Under the pieces are notes generated by a model. It worked only from the letters and a program-made list of their open reading frames with translations, searched no databases and was not told where the DNA came from. Shown piece after piece: positions 1 to 9,366 of a stretch of 64,000 nucleotides of DNA. A program made the position numbers and the translations under genes. Within the stretch, counting starts at the first letter, position 1. Each line of letters begins with the position of its first letter. Source of the stretch: Treponema sp. (lineage in GTDB: Bacteria; Spirochaetota; Spirochaetia; Treponematales; Treponemataceae); assembly GCA_016281495.1 (NCBI GenBank), contig JAEEIU010000012.1, positions 186,001 through 250,000 of the forward strand. Direction: 5' to 3'.

Positions 1-1040
1 AGCGAACTCCATATATTCATCGTTTAATGGAAATAACTCGCAGCCAGCTTGGAAGCCAGTACAGCTATGAAGTTCTTGTTGAATATCCAGATGAAGATTC
101 CCTTAAGAATCCGGACGTTCTTAAAAACATGGATGAACTTGCATCAAGAATCGGAACTTTAAGTTCAACAAAGGTTTCCAACGGCAAGCCACGCGTTTCT
201 TCGGTAACAAAGATTGTCAAGGAAATGAACCGTACCTTAAACAGTGATGACCCGGATGCTTATGTAATTCCAGATGACCAGGATCTTGTAAGCCAGGAAA
301 TGTTCCTTTACGAAATCTCCGGTGGTTCTGACCTGTATAACTATGTAAGCGAAGACTTTAGGGCCGGTTACCTCCACATTGAGCTTAACGGTTATGATGG
401 GGAGGAAATCGTAAGGAACCTTGAGGATGTGAAAAAATGGTGTGCCGAGCTTTTCCCTGATGCATCCAATGCCGGTGTAGTTGGAGAGGTCGTTCAGTAT
501 GCCCAGATGAATGGAAAGCTTGTGCGCGGTTCAATCCGCTCAATTGGAACTTCACTCCTTGTAATCCTTGTCCTGCTCATCCTTGCCTTTACATCTCTAC
601 GCACAGGCTTTATAGCGATGATACCGAATGTTGCGCCAATTGCGATTATCGGTGGAATCATGGGATATGCTGGTGTGAACCTTGACATGATTACCGCAAT
701 GATCATGCCTATGATTCTTGGTATTGCGGTTGACGACACAATTCACTTTACGAATCACATCAAATATCACTTTGAGCTTTGTGGAAATTACCGTCAGGCA
801 GTTCTGAACTCTTATCGTGAAATCGGAAAAACCATGATAATGACGACAATAATTCTTTGCGCCATGTTCGGAATCTTCCTTACGAGTACAATGACGGTTC
901 TTGTAAACATCGGATGGCTTTCAATCGTAGGTCTTGGCAGCGCCTTGATTGCCGACTACACGTTGACTCCGGTCCTGCTGTTTATGACCAAGCCATTTGG
1001 AAAAGAACGTTCAGTATCGGATGGATCCCAGAAAGCATAA
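1..1040 (+). CDS. RND/MMPL-family exporter, C-terminal part
   Basis: This is the end of an RND-superfamily (MMPL/SSD-like) inner-membrane permease. The reading frame is open to the left edge of the window, so the Met at base 27 is probably internal and the gene starts outside. About 175 periplasmic residues are followed by six hydrophobic helices. The family-typical motif GIAVDDTIHF, with its paired Asp residues, is at about bases 718-750. The LolA-like protein and outer-membrane barrel that follow on the same strand suggest one envelope export operon, perhaps for lipid or lipoprotein. The substrate cannot be told from sequence. Confidence 0.85.
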   Translation, partial: RTPYIHRLMEITRSQLGSQYSYEVLVEYPDEDSLKNPDVLKNMDELASRIGTLSSTKVSNGKPRVSSVTKIVKEMNRTLNSDDPDAYVIPDDQDLVSQEMFLYEISGGSDLYNYVSEDFRAGYLHIELNGYDGEEIVRNLEDVKKWCAELFPDASNAGVVGEVVQYAQMNGKLVRGSIRSIGTSLLVILVLLILAFTSLRTGFIAMIPNVAPIAIIGGIMGYAGVNLDMITAMIMPMILGIAVDDTIHFTNHIKYHFELCGNYRQAVLNSYREIGKTMIMTTIILCAMFGIFLTSTMTVLVNIGWLSIVGLGSALIADYTLTPVLLFMTKPFGKERSVSDGSQKA

Positions 1041-1058
1041 ACAATTTTTAAGTTAAGA

Positions 1059-1134
1059 GATTACCCGATCAAGTCGGGTAATGACAAAATATTAAGTTAA
1101 GATTACCCGATCAAGTCGGGTAATGACAAAATAT
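1059..1134. repeat. Two tandem copies of a palindromic intergenic repeat
   Basis: A 34-base unit occurs twice, at 1059-1092 and 1101-1134, with no difference between copies. Its core is the palindrome TTACCCGATCAAGTCGGGTA followed by ATGACA. The second copy ends one base before the AAGGAG ribosome site of the next gene. The core resembles the CCGGATCAAGTCCGG repeats found elsewhere in the window, so it belongs to a dispersed family. Transcribed, each copy could fold into a short hairpin between the permease and the LolA-like gene. Confidence 0.85.
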
Positions 1135-1146
1135 AAGGAGATTTAT

Positions 1147-1944
1147 ATGAAGAAATTGATTCTTACACTTTCAAGCGTAGTTTTGGCTATGGGCCTGAGC
1201 GCACAGTCACTCACAGGCTATGACATCATGAAAAAGGCGGATGAAGTTCCGGAACCAAAGACTTCATCTTCAACAGCAACACTCACAATCCATTCAAAGA
1301 AAGGTTCGGACAGGATTCGTGAAGTAATTATGATGAGCAAGGATTACGGAGATGTTTCCAAGGAAGTAATCGTGTTCACCACACCAAAAGATGTTGCCGG
1401 TACAGGTTACCTGATGTTCGAGTACAAGGAAGATGCAAAGGGAAACAAAAAGGATGCCGACAACTGGCTCTATATGCCTGCAATGAAGAAGACCCGCCGC
1501 ATTGCATCAAGTGGTTCAGAAAGCGAGGGAAGCTTTATGGGAACCGACTTTACATATCAGGACATGGGAGACCGCAGCCTGAACAAGTACGATTACAAGC
1601 TGCTTGGCGAAGCAAACGTAGACGGTGTTGCATGCTACAAGGTTGAATGCATCAGCAAGGCACACACAGAAAAAGACCCGCGCTACATAACCTACATTTC
1701 CAAGAATGACTATATCATGCGCAAGTGCGAATTCTACGACAGGCAGAATCAGCTTCATCGTGTCCTGACATGCAGCAACTTTACCACAATCAAGGGTTAC
1801 ACCACGGCACAAAAGATGAAGATGGAAAACGTTCAGACTGGAACATGGTCACTCATCGAAACAAAAAACATCACCTACGATGCGAATGACATTGATGATT
1901 CCCTGTTCACTGTTGCCGCTCTGGAAAAGGGAAGGATTAAATAA
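1147..1944 (+). CDS. LolA-like outer membrane lipoprotein-sorting protein
   Basis: A periplasmic protein of 265 residues with a signal peptide (residues 1 to about 18, ending LSAQ). The rest resembles the LolA-like family annotated as outer membrane lipoprotein-sorting proteins: a beta-rich fold with the stretches WLYMPAMKKTRRI and GTDFTYQDM that typify the version encoded next to RND permeases. The start at 1147 is chosen because AAGGAG ends six bases upstream and the signal peptide begins there; an in-frame ATG at 1123 lies inside the upstream repeat-rich region. It probably carries a lipid-like cargo from the permease towards the outer membrane. The cargo is unknown. Confidence 0.8.
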   Translation: MKKLILTLSSVVLAMGLSAQSLTGYDIMKKADEVPEPKTSSSTATLTIHSKKGSDRIREVIMMSKDYGDVSKEVIVFTTPKDVAGTGYLMFEYKEDAKGNKKDADNWLYMPAMKKTRRIASSGSESEGSFMGTDFTYQDMGDRSLNKYDYKLLGEANVDGVACYKVECISKAHTEKDPRYITYISKNDYIMRKCEFYDRQNQLHRVLTCSNFTTIKGYTTAQKMKMENVQTGTWSLIETKNITYDANDIDDSLFTVAALEKGRIK

Positions 1945-1955
1945 ACTGTCATGCT

Positions 1956-1981
1956 GGATTCCGGATCAAGTCCGGAATGAC
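1956..1981. repeat. Dispersed palindromic intergenic repeat
   Basis: The short palindrome TTCCGGATCAAGTCCGGAA followed by TGAC lies between the LolA-like gene and the barrel gene. It is the same family as the copies near 1.06, 27.9, 39.4 and 40.8 kb. A degenerate half copy (TTCGGAATGACA) follows at about 1990-2002. Confidence 0.8.
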
Positions 1982-2031
1982 TGATTGGGTTCGGAATGAC
2001 AGTCTACGTCATGCTGAACCTTGGAGTTTTT

Positions 2032-3381
2032 ATGAAAAAAATAATTTTGATGACAATGATAGGTGTTCTTGCCACAGCCTGCATCACGGCTGACGGTGGA
2101 ATAGATTTTTCCGGAACTGTTGAAAGCACCTGGGGAATTGCAGCTCCATGGACAGATTCAGATACGGCTGGAAGATTTACCCTCGGCACCACAAGCTTTA
2201 CCGGTGAACTGGAAGCATTTTACGGAAACAGTTCTGCTTATGCACAGGCAGATTTTTCCTACGATGCAAGCGGAGCACTGAATGGAGAAGGTGGAAGCGG
2301 AAACATCGGAAACGGATTCAACCTTTCGCTTGGAGAACTTTGGATAGATTACACTGAATCGTTCTGGGGGATTCGAATCGGAAGGCAAAAGGCGGCATGG
2401 GGAAAGGCAGACGGCATAGACATTACAAACGTAATCTGCCCGAGTGACATGTCAAGCTTTTCTGCAATGACCGGTGATGATTCAAAACTTGCGGTAGATG
2501 CCCTAAGGGTTTCGCTGTCAGGAGATCAGTTCACGGCAGATGCATGGTGGATTCCATTCTTTACGCCTGCTTCACTTCCGCTTGATGAAGGAAATACACT
2601 TAGGAAATTTGTTGTACCCTCCGTTGTGGATTTCCCTGGCCTTGGGATTTTACCTGTGGACATAGCCGGTCTTGAAGCTCCATCCAGAGCGATCTGGAAC
2701 GGTGAATATGGCCTTAAGGTTTCAGGATATTTTTCTGCATTCGATGTCTCACTCTACGGATTCTACAGTTGGGATGACATGCCACTGTTGGATTATGAAC
2801 TGACAGGTACATATCCGTCATATACAGGCATTGTCATAAACGGCGATTACAGGCACATGGGAATGGTCGGTGTTGATGCGGCAGTTCCAATTGGAGCAAC
2901 AGTCTTGCGTGCGGAGGCAGCCTTCTTCCCGATGAGGAGCCTTCAGAAATCAGCTGGAACAATCATCTCAGAAAAAATGACTTTGACCGATGTTGAAACA
3001 AGCGAAAAACATAACGAGCTTTCGGGCCTTGTCGGAATTGACTGGATGCCAAGCGGATGGACAATAACCGCCCAATATCATTGTGATGCTGTCTTTGGAA
3101 ACCTTGATTCACTGGAAAGAGAAGATGCATTCACACATGGTGCAAGCTTAAGCATCTCAAAATCCCTTGTGAATGAAACTCTGGAACTGAGCTTAAACGG
3201 ACTCGTTAACTTCAATGACTTTGACAGCCTTATAAACCCTTCCGCCAGTTACAGCATTTCTGATCAAATCAAAGCTGAAGCTGGAGCATATATCTTCCTG
3301 CCGGGCCCTGACAATGATGGAGAATATGGCAAATACAAAGACTTGAGCACAATCTATATCAAAGCAAAATTCAGTTTTTAG
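2032..3381 (+). CDS. Outer-membrane beta-barrel protein of the RND/LolA cluster
   Basis: A 449-residue exported protein: signal peptide about 1-20, then alternating polar/aromatic strands typical of a beta-barrel, ending in Phe (KFSF), as outer-membrane proteins usually do. The segment LGELWIDYTESFWGIRIGRQ resembles barrels that travel with MMPL permeases and LolA-like proteins. The start at 2032 is supported by GGAG at 2023-2026 and by the signal peptide; the in-frame upstream Met at 1996 lies in repeat-derived sequence. A terminator follows. Role inferred: outer-membrane component of the same export system. Confidence 0.7.
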   Translation: MKKIILMTMIGVLATACITADGGIDFSGTVESTWGIAAPWTDSDTAGRFTLGTTSFTGELEAFYGNSSAYAQADFSYDASGALNGEGGSGNIGNGFNLSLGELWIDYTESFWGIRIGRQKAAWGKADGIDITNVICPSDMSSFSAMTGDDSKLAVDALRVSLSGDQFTADAWWIPFFTPASLPLDEGNTLRKFVVPSVVDFPGLGILPVDIAGLEAPSRAIWNGEYGLKVSGYFSAFDVSLYGFYSWDDMPLLDYELTGTYPSYTGIVINGDYRHMGMVGVDAAVPIGATVLRAEAAFFPMRSLQKSAGTIISEKMTLTDVETSEKHNELSGLVGIDWMPSGWTITAQYHCDAVFGNLDSLEREDAFTHGASLSISKSLVNETLELSLNGLVNFNDFDSLINPSASYSISDQIKAEAGAYIFLPGPDNDGEYGKYKDLSTIYIKAKFSF

Positions 3382-3418
3382 AACTGCATGTTGAGCACAA
3401 GGCTTTAGAATGACAGCT

Positions 3419-3466
3419 GGGCTTCTGTTTCTATTCAATTTTGGAGACAGGAGCCCTTATTTTTTT
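3419..3466 (+). terminator. Rho-independent terminator after the export operon
   Basis: The arms GGGCTTCTGT (3419-3428) and ACAGGAGCCC (3447-3456) pair over ten bases with one G-U pair. They are followed by TTATTTTTTT. The U-tract is on the plus strand only, so it ends the permease/LolA/barrel operon just before the convergent diguanylate cyclase gene. Confidence 0.8.
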
Positions 3467-5489
3467 AACGAAGATTTTTGTCGCCCTTCTTTAGTTTCTG
3501 CTTGTTCTTGTACATTTCCTTGTCCGCACGGTCAAATATTTCAGAAACCAAAGTGTCTGAGCCTGGAATAAACTCTGCCATTCCGGATGCAAGGATTGGG
3601 CCTGATCCCGATTTTAAATTGGCCTGAACCTGGGAACGTAAACTTTTCATCAGTTTTTCGCGGTTTGAAAAATCACTGCCCCGTAAGAATACAACGAACT
3701 CGTCGCCTCCAACCCTAAAGACAGGACTATGAACGAAAGTGGCACACAAAAGCATCGCCGTTTTTTTGATATACTCATCACCTGCCACATGGCCTTCCGT
3801 ATCGTTTATCTTCTTAAGGTTATTGGAATCGCACACAACAAGAGCAAAAAGCAGATAATCCATTCCGTTGTTTATATTTGACTGAACGGATTTTTCCAGC
3901 TCAGTATATGCGATTTTATTTTTTACACCCGTAAGTTCATCACGTCTTGCAAGATCCCTCTCTACGTTCAAGGCCTTAAGATGCTGTTTTTCCTTTTTGA
4001 TTTCATTATCTATGTTTTCAATTCCAATGATGTAATGTGAGCCATTCGCTGTCTTTTGTACGGTCAATCGGACATAATGCATTTGTTCAAATGCCACAAC
4101 CCTGTAATCGATGCTGCAGCTTTTTTGATTCATGAGGGTACTGATTATATGATCCTTATTGATAAAGGCGAGCACAAGGTCTCGGTCACTTTCTTCAACA
4201 ATATTGGAAATGTCATTTTGTGAGTCTGCAAAAAAATCATCTCCCGATTTCTGCATTTCCAGCTGACCGTAAATATTCCGGCATTCGTAGCTGATATAGC
4301 TTGAATCTTTAGCATCAATATAATAAATCACGTCATAATTTACAGCAAGGATTTCTGCAATCTGAGTAAATGAGACATGCTTCTTTTGATTTTCTAGCCG
4401 CATATTTTCAGCTGTTATGGCATCTTCTATATCTTTTTCATACAGAACAAAATGCTTGTCGTCATTAGCGCGCATCACCGTAAATTCATAATGCCGGGGC
4501 TGGTCTTCAACCATTATCCTATAGTTATAGGAATATGACTTCCTGCCTTCAAGATTCTTTAACATTGTCTCTTTACGGTACAGAGTATGGGCAAATTCCC
4601 TGTCATCCGGATGCACGTATTTTTCAATGTTCACCCGAACCTCAGCATAAAAATCCTGACCTTCTACAGGAATATTCATGGTTGAATATTGTTTGCTTGA
4701 TGAAAATTCCAGAAATTCGCCAGTCTCTATATCGATGTAATACATTGCTTCATAATCTTCCGCCAGACTTGTTGCAATGTTATCATAAATCTCTTTTTCC
4801 TTTCTTTCGCCGGCCTCTACAAAAGAATGAATTACGCAGATTCCGGTTATGAGCCCGATGGCATAAGAAGGATACATCGGATTGACTACCTGAAGCATCA
4901 AAAACAGAACCATCACTAAACCTGTAAATCCTACGGCTATGTAACGGACTTTACGCATGCTGGTAGATTTATGGGCTAAATAAAACATATAGATCGTAGT
5001 TACCAAATACACAGCAATCTGTATGATGAACGCTATATGCCTTCCTGATTCCGATACGTATTCATGTTCTGCATTAAAAGAAAAGATAAAGGGATGGAAA
5101 CGGTTGATCATCAGATACACAATCCCAAGGAAGAACATGGCCCACACAACACCCAGGAAAATCTTGCTCTCATGTCCTTTTATGTCCAGATAAGGAACGA
5201 TGTAACGCATCCATGTAAGCATTGTCGTAAACATGAGCAGAAAATACATCAGACAATCAATATACAGGAAGGGAAAGAGGGAATCTATCTCGTGATGATC
5301 GTACAAAAGTCCCCATCCTATGTCCGTAAGGAAGTAAATGTTCGCTGCTACAAGAAATTGGCTGTAGCGTATAACTGCATGTTGTTTAGACTCCTGATTT
5401 CTGGAGCAGAACTTAAAATGCCTAAGAGACTCATGGTTCAATATGAGATTAAGTATCAGTGCAAGTATCCCTATTATTGAGTAAGACAT
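3465..5489 (-). CDS. Membrane diguanylate cyclase with two PAS-like repeats
   Basis: Makes c-di-GMP from two GTP (family knowledge). About seven membrane helices fill residues 1-225. Two similar PAS-like modules of about 125 residues follow (each contains a YYID motif), then a GGDEF domain ending at residue 674. The active-site motif is intact (RVGGDEFVVF, about residue 595). No RxxD inhibitory site is seen just before it, so product feedback may be absent. ATG at 5489 is used; an in-frame TTG at 5501 sits only two bases after AGGAGG, whereas the ATG is 14 bases from it, so the start is uncertain. The gene stands alone. Confidence 0.88.
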   Translation of the reverse strand: MSYSIIGILALILNLILNHESLRHFKFCSRNQESKQHAVIRYSQFLVAANIYFLTDIGWGLLYDHHEIDSLFPFLYIDCLMYFLLMFTTMLTWMRYIVPYLDIKGHESKIFLGVVWAMFFLGIVYLMINRFHPFIFSFNAEHEYVSESGRHIAFIIQIAVYLVTTIYMFYLAHKSTSMRKVRYIAVGFTGLVMVLFLMLQVVNPMYPSYAIGLITGICVIHSFVEAGERKEKEIYDNIATSLAEDYEAMYYIDIETGEFLEFSSSKQYSTMNIPVEGQDFYAEVRVNIEKYVHPDDREFAHTLYRKETMLKNLEGRKSYSYNYRIMVEDQPRHYEFTVMRANDDKHFVLYEKDIEDAITAENMRLENQKKHVSFTQIAEILAVNYDVIYYIDAKDSSYISYECRNIYGQLEMQKSGDDFFADSQNDISNIVEESDRDLVLAFINKDHIISTLMNQKSCSIDYRVVAFEQMHYVRLTVQKTANGSHYIIGIENIDNEIKKEKQHLKALNVERDLARRDELTGVKNKIAYTELEKSVQSNINNGMDYLLFALVVCDSNNLKKINDTEGHVAGDEYIKKTAMLLCATFVHSPVFRVGGDEFVVFLRGSDFSNREKLMKSLRSQVQANLKSGSGPILASGMAEFIPGSDTLVSEIFDRADKEMYKNKQKLKKGDKNLR

Positions 5490-5684
5490 TTTGCTGTCCA
5501 AATCCTCCTGGTTTTATCCATCAAGCCACTCCCAGTTACTTTTTTAATTCCTGTGGTTTTCACACTTGGCTTATATGTGTCTTCAATTCTACAGTATTTA
5601 TGCCTTTTTTTCAATTGTTGATACAGCCTTTACCTTCCTTTTCTACAGAAACTTTTGAGTCTTGCAGTGTTTTTTTCCTTCTGA

Positions 5685-5713
5685 TTGAATGATATAAACA
5701 AAGGGGATATAAT
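5685..5713 (+). promoter_or_regulatory. Sigma70-type promoter of tcdA
   Basis: TTGAAT at 5685-5690 and a perfect TATAAT at 5708-5713 are separated by 17 bases. Transcription would begin near 5720, giving a leader of about 14 bases to the ATG at 5734. Confidence 0.7.
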
Positions 5714-5733
5714 GAAAAGAGGAAGTGAAAAAG

Positions 5734-6516
5734 ATGGATTACAAGCAAAAGGCAATATTTGCACGAACCAGGCTTATTTTCGGAAAAGATAACATGGAAA
5801 AACTCTACAATGCCCGCGTTATGGTTTTTGGCATCGGTGGAGTTGGCAGCTATGCCGTTGAGGCCCTTGTTCGATCCGGAATCGGTGCAATTGATATTGT
5901 TGATGACGACAAGATTTGCCTTTCAAATTTGAACCGCCAGCTTTACGCTCTCCATTCCACAATCGGAAAAGACAAGGTTGATGTTGCCGAAGAACGCATT
6001 CACGACATTAATCCGGACTGCAGGGTTACAAAATGGAAGACTTTCTTCATGCCCGACACAGCCGACCAGTTTGATTTTTCACAGTATGATTATATTGTAG
6101 ACTGCATCGACACTGTTACCGGCAAGCTTGAAATCATAACACGGGCAAAGGCACTGAAAAAACCGGTCATCAGCTGCATGGGAGCAGGAAACAAAGTTGA
6201 TCCGACCAAGCTCAAGGTTGCAGACATTACCCGCACTTCAGTTTGTCCGCTTGCACGCGTCATGAGGAATGAATTAAAGAAACGCCGCATCAAAAGGCTA
6301 AAGGTTGTGTTTTCCACCGAAACCGCAATTCCACCCAAAACCGATGGAGAGGCCACCGAGTTTGAGGATACCCCGGGAGCAGAACGCAAGGGAACTCCCA
6401 AAAAACAGACTCCCGGAAGCAATGCATTTGTTCCCTCTGTTGCAGGAATGATTATAGCCGCAGAAGTCATAAAAGATTTAACCCAGTTCCGTGTCACGGA
6501 TTTGTTCAAGGAATAG
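5734..6516 (+). CDS. tcdA: tRNA threonylcarbamoyladenosine dehydratase TcdA
   Basis: ThiF/E1-like enzyme (260 residues) that uses ATP to cyclise threonylcarbamoyladenosine at position 37 of tRNA to the hydantoin form. The nucleotide-binding glycine loop GIGGVGSY is near residue 32, and the conserved DDDKICLSNLNRQ segment of the CsdL/TcdA family follows; the usual catalytic Cys region (TSVCPLARVMR) and the KVVFSTE block are present. ATG at 5734 is preferred; an in-frame GTG at 5725 lies too close to the AGAGG site. Its end overlaps the convergent MFS gene by 11 bases. Confidence 0.92.
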   Translation: MDYKQKAIFARTRLIFGKDNMEKLYNARVMVFGIGGVGSYAVEALVRSGIGAIDIVDDDKICLSNLNRQLYALHSTIGKDKVDVAEERIHDINPDCRVTKWKTFFMPDTADQFDFSQYDYIVDCIDTVTGKLEIITRAKALKKPVISCMGAGNKVDPTKLKVADITRTSVCPLARVMRNELKKRRIKRLKVVFSTETAIPPKTDGEATEFEDTPGAERKGTPKKQTPGSNAFVPSVAGMIIAAEVIKDLTQFRVTDLFKE

Positions 6517-7717
6517 AGTTTTCCCCTGAACTCTTCCGGCTGGCAATTGGAATCAAGATAATCATCACAATCAAGACAAGCGGGAAAAAGCTTCCTGCAA
6601 GAAGACCGGTTTTTAAGTTATTGTCAAAGATTTGGGAAACGTTACCTACAAGAGCGGGACCTGCTGCTCCTCCCAAATCTCCGGCCATCGCAAGCATTGC
6701 AAAAAAAGCTGTTCCTCCTTTGGGAATTTTGGGCGAGCAAATGCTTATTGTTCCAGGCCACATGATTGCAACCGAAAAACCACAGAGGACACACCCCACA
6801 AGTCCGACCACCGGTGCTTTGGAAAGAGAAGCAAGCATGTAAGTGATAAAGCAGAGGATTCCCGAAACAATCATAAAATGCGGAAGGTTCATCTTGTGCC
6901 CGAATTTTCCAAAGATTGCACGGCATGTTCCCATTGTAACTGCAAACATACACGGTCCTGCCAGGTCACCGATATTTTTAGGAAGCCCCAGCGCCGACTC
7001 CACAAATGCAGATGCCCATTGTGCCATGGAAAGTTCCGAGGCTCCCGCACAAACCATCAGGACTACCGCTATCCAGAAAAGTGGAAGCTTAAAGAGGGCC
7101 AAAAGACCCATTCCTTTTTCACCATGATTCGGATGCTCAATAGGACAAGTTGCAAAATTCCATATGTTAAAAAGAGGTATTATTGCCCAAATGCAAGAAA
7201 GTATTTTCCAGTTGTCCATGCCAAAGAATTTAAAGAAAAGAGTTGAAATGACAATTACTCCGACAGAACCCCAGCAATAAAACGAATGCAACAGGCTCAT
7301 CACGGCTTCCTTGTGATCAAATGGGCATGCCTCCACGATGGGACTACCCAGCACTTCAACAAGTCCGCTTCCGATGGCATAAACGACAACACTCAGGATT
7401 ATTCCGACAAACGGATCCGGAAAAACTTCAGGCAAAAATGCAAGCAAAACAAGCCCCACAGCGGAACACAGGCATGAGGTTATTATGCATTTTCTGTAAC
7501 CGATTTTGTCCACCACTTGGGCGCAGATTATATCAACAATCAATTGGGTAATAAAAAACACGGCGGGGATAACGGCAAGCTTTCCAAGTGATATGTCATA
7601 ATTTCTGTTGAACATCAAAAAAAGGAGCGGCGTAAAATTAGCGGTTATTGCCTGCGTTATAAAACCAAGATAACAGGCTGCCAAAGTTTTATTATATTTG
7701 TTTCTTCTCTTTCCCAT
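6506..7717 (-). CDS. MFS transporter, sugar-permease-like
   Basis: A 403-residue major facilitator with about twelve hydrophobic segments. The loop between helices 2 and 3 has the MFS pattern DKIGYRK, and the overall layout resembles the fucose permease (FucP) branch, so a sugar or other small solute is possible. The substrate is not determinable. The start has AGGAG six bases upstream. It is convergent with tcdA and divergent from the methyltransferase fusion gene. Confidence 0.82.
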   Translation of the reverse strand: MGKRRNKYNKTLAACYLGFITQAITANFTPLLFLMFNRNYDISLGKLAVIPAVFFITQLIVDIICAQVVDKIGYRKCIITSCLCSAVGLVLLAFLPEVFPDPFVGIILSVVVYAIGSGLVEVLGSPIVEACPFDHKEAVMSLLHSFYCWGSVGVIVISTLFFKFFGMDNWKILSCIWAIIPLFNIWNFATCPIEHPNHGEKGMGLLALFKLPLFWIAVVLMVCAGASELSMAQWASAFVESALGLPKNIGDLAGPCMFAVTMGTCRAIFGKFGHKMNLPHFMIVSGILCFITYMLASLSKAPVVGLVGCVLCGFSVAIMWPGTISICSPKIPKGGTAFFAMLAMAGDLGGAAGPALVGNVSQIFDNNLKTGLLAGSFFPLVLIVMIILIPIASRKSSGENSIP

Positions 7718-7841
7718 TCTATTCTCCTAAACGGTTTTATAATATCACATAATTGAGTAAAATGGAAACATCCGGCTTATAATGACCGGGATTTTACGTT
7801 ATAATATCTGTTGATTCATGCAGATGCAAGGGGATTGGAAA

Positions 7842-9221
7842 ATGGGAACACCAATAGAAAACTATCGTGAAATGGTAGAACAGCCTTGGGGCAAAATATT
7901 CTATGACATAATTTTCAGGCAGCTTACTTTTAAAAATGACAGGCGGCTTAAGATTCTTGATTTTGGAGCAGGCTTTTGCATTACATCAAGGCACTATGCT
8001 AAAGACCATGATGTAACCGCCGTTGAACCAAACGAAGAAATGTATAGGCTTCGTTTTAAAAGTGATGACTATACCTTGATTACACAGGGAATTGATTATG
8101 TAAAAACTTTGGAAGACAACAGTTATGATGTTGTTCTCTGTCACAATGTCCTTGAATATGCAGATGATAAAAATGAAATATTAACACAGCTAAAACGTGT
8201 CCTAAAACCAGACGGCATCCTATCCATCATAAAGCACAACCTCTATGGCAGAGTCTTTGGTAGCGCCGTATTAACAGACAATCCCAAAGCAGCACTGGAC
8301 CTTCTGGACGAAAAACCGGAAGACAGCATGTTCGGAAACAGAAGCGTATACACAAATGAATTCCTCATGGATTTTTTTGGCAATGAAATGACACTTGCAG
8401 AACTTTACGGAATCAGGGCTTTCTACGGACTTTCTTCCAACAATGAAATCAAGTACAGCGACGAGTGGTACAATTCAATGCTTGAGCTGGAAGTAAAAAC
8501 AGGAACTCTTGAAGAATTCAAAAAGGTATCGTTCTTTAACCATTTGATATTTAAAAAGATGAATTTACAGGACACTAAAAATCCAGCAGAACAAAGAGCG
8601 GCAGAGGGCCTTCCAAAAACCATCATCACAGTTCAGCATACCCAATCCGTACATCACACCAACGGACATGCGGGTGCTTGGGGAGACTGGGACCTTACGG
8701 AGCTTGGACACAAACAGGCGGCAGAGATAGGAAGATATTTAAAAGAAGAAGGTTGCGGCAACAGCTATGTCATGTATGCCTCAGATTTAAAACGTGCCTC
8801 ACAGACTGCACAGGAAATTGCTCATGTACTTGATTTGACTCCTGTTTACAACAAACTTATCCGCGAAGTAAATGCCGGAGCAGGTAATGGAAAGCCATGG
8901 GATTGGTTCAATGCCAATAAGATTCCTGAGCCGGAAAAAAACGACCTTGACTACAAGCCGTTTGATGATGCAGAATCCGACAGGGAACTTTGGAACAGGC
9001 TTTATCCATTTTACAAGGAAATAATTTCAAGCAGCCACAGCAAAATCCTCATCGTCTCTCATGGTACGGCCTTGAGTTTCTTACAGTCCATGCTGATGGG
9101 CCAAACTTTAGAGGATCGTTCACGCAGCAGGTTTAACGGTTCATCCGGTTCCATCTCTCGTTTTGAAATTGACGTGAATGGAAAGGTGACGGCAAAATAT
9201 ATTAACCGTTCAACACGATGA
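7842..9221 (+). CDS. SAM methyltransferase fused to a histidine phosphatase-like domain
   Basis: 459 residues in two parts. Residues 1 to about 245 form a class I SAM-dependent methyltransferase: motif I LDFGAGFC, acidic VEPNEEM, and YDVVLCHNVLEY, with no visible substrate signature. Residues about 260-455 resemble the phosphoglycerate-mutase/histidine-phosphatase fold, with the second-half motif VSHGTAL intact. The normal RHG(E/Q)T active-site motif reads QHTQS, so the phosphate-binding Arg is gone. The start at 7842 is set by AAGGGGA seven bases upstream; an in-frame ATG at 7818 lacks a site. The joint role is unknown. Confidence 0.8.
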   Translation: MGTPIENYREMVEQPWGKIFYDIIFRQLTFKNDRRLKILDFGAGFCITSRHYAKDHDVTAVEPNEEMYRLRFKSDDYTLITQGIDYVKTLEDNSYDVVLCHNVLEYADDKNEILTQLKRVLKPDGILSIIKHNLYGRVFGSAVLTDNPKAALDLLDEKPEDSMFGNRSVYTNEFLMDFFGNEMTLAELYGIRAFYGLSSNNEIKYSDEWYNSMLELEVKTGTLEEFKKVSFFNHLIFKKMNLQDTKNPAEQRAAEGLPKTIITVQHTQSVHHTNGHAGAWGDWDLTELGHKQAAEIGRYLKEEGCGNSYVMYASDLKRASQTAQEIAHVLDLTPVYNKLIREVNAGAGNGKPWDWFNANKIPEPEKNDLDYKPFDDAESDRELWNRLYPFYKEIISSSHSKILIVSHGTALSFLQSMLMGQTLEDRSRSRFNGSSGSISRFEIDVNGKVTAKYINRSTR

Positions 9222-9296
9222 ATCTTTAAGTTACCATATCATAAGCTTGATTTTTGCTCCAAAGATTATAAAACAAACGATGTGGGTTCATCGCTA

Positions 9297-9325
9297 TTGA
9301 ATAATTTCCTTAAAAAGACAATAAT
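9297..9325 (+). promoter_or_regulatory. Possible promoter of the LRR lipoprotein gene
   Basis: TTGAAT (9297-9302), a 17-base spacer and AATAAT (9320-9325). The -10 box is imperfect, so this is a moderate-quality call. It would give a leader of about 35 bases. Confidence 0.4.
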
Positions 9326-9366
9326 ATGATTAAGTTTATGATAAAAAAGGAAGGTTTTGAAAAAAA

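Noticed and set aside
6632-7246. A 204-residue plus-strand frame inside the MFS gene
   Set aside because: Antisense to a convincing twelve-helix transporter, composition unlike a protein, no start signal.
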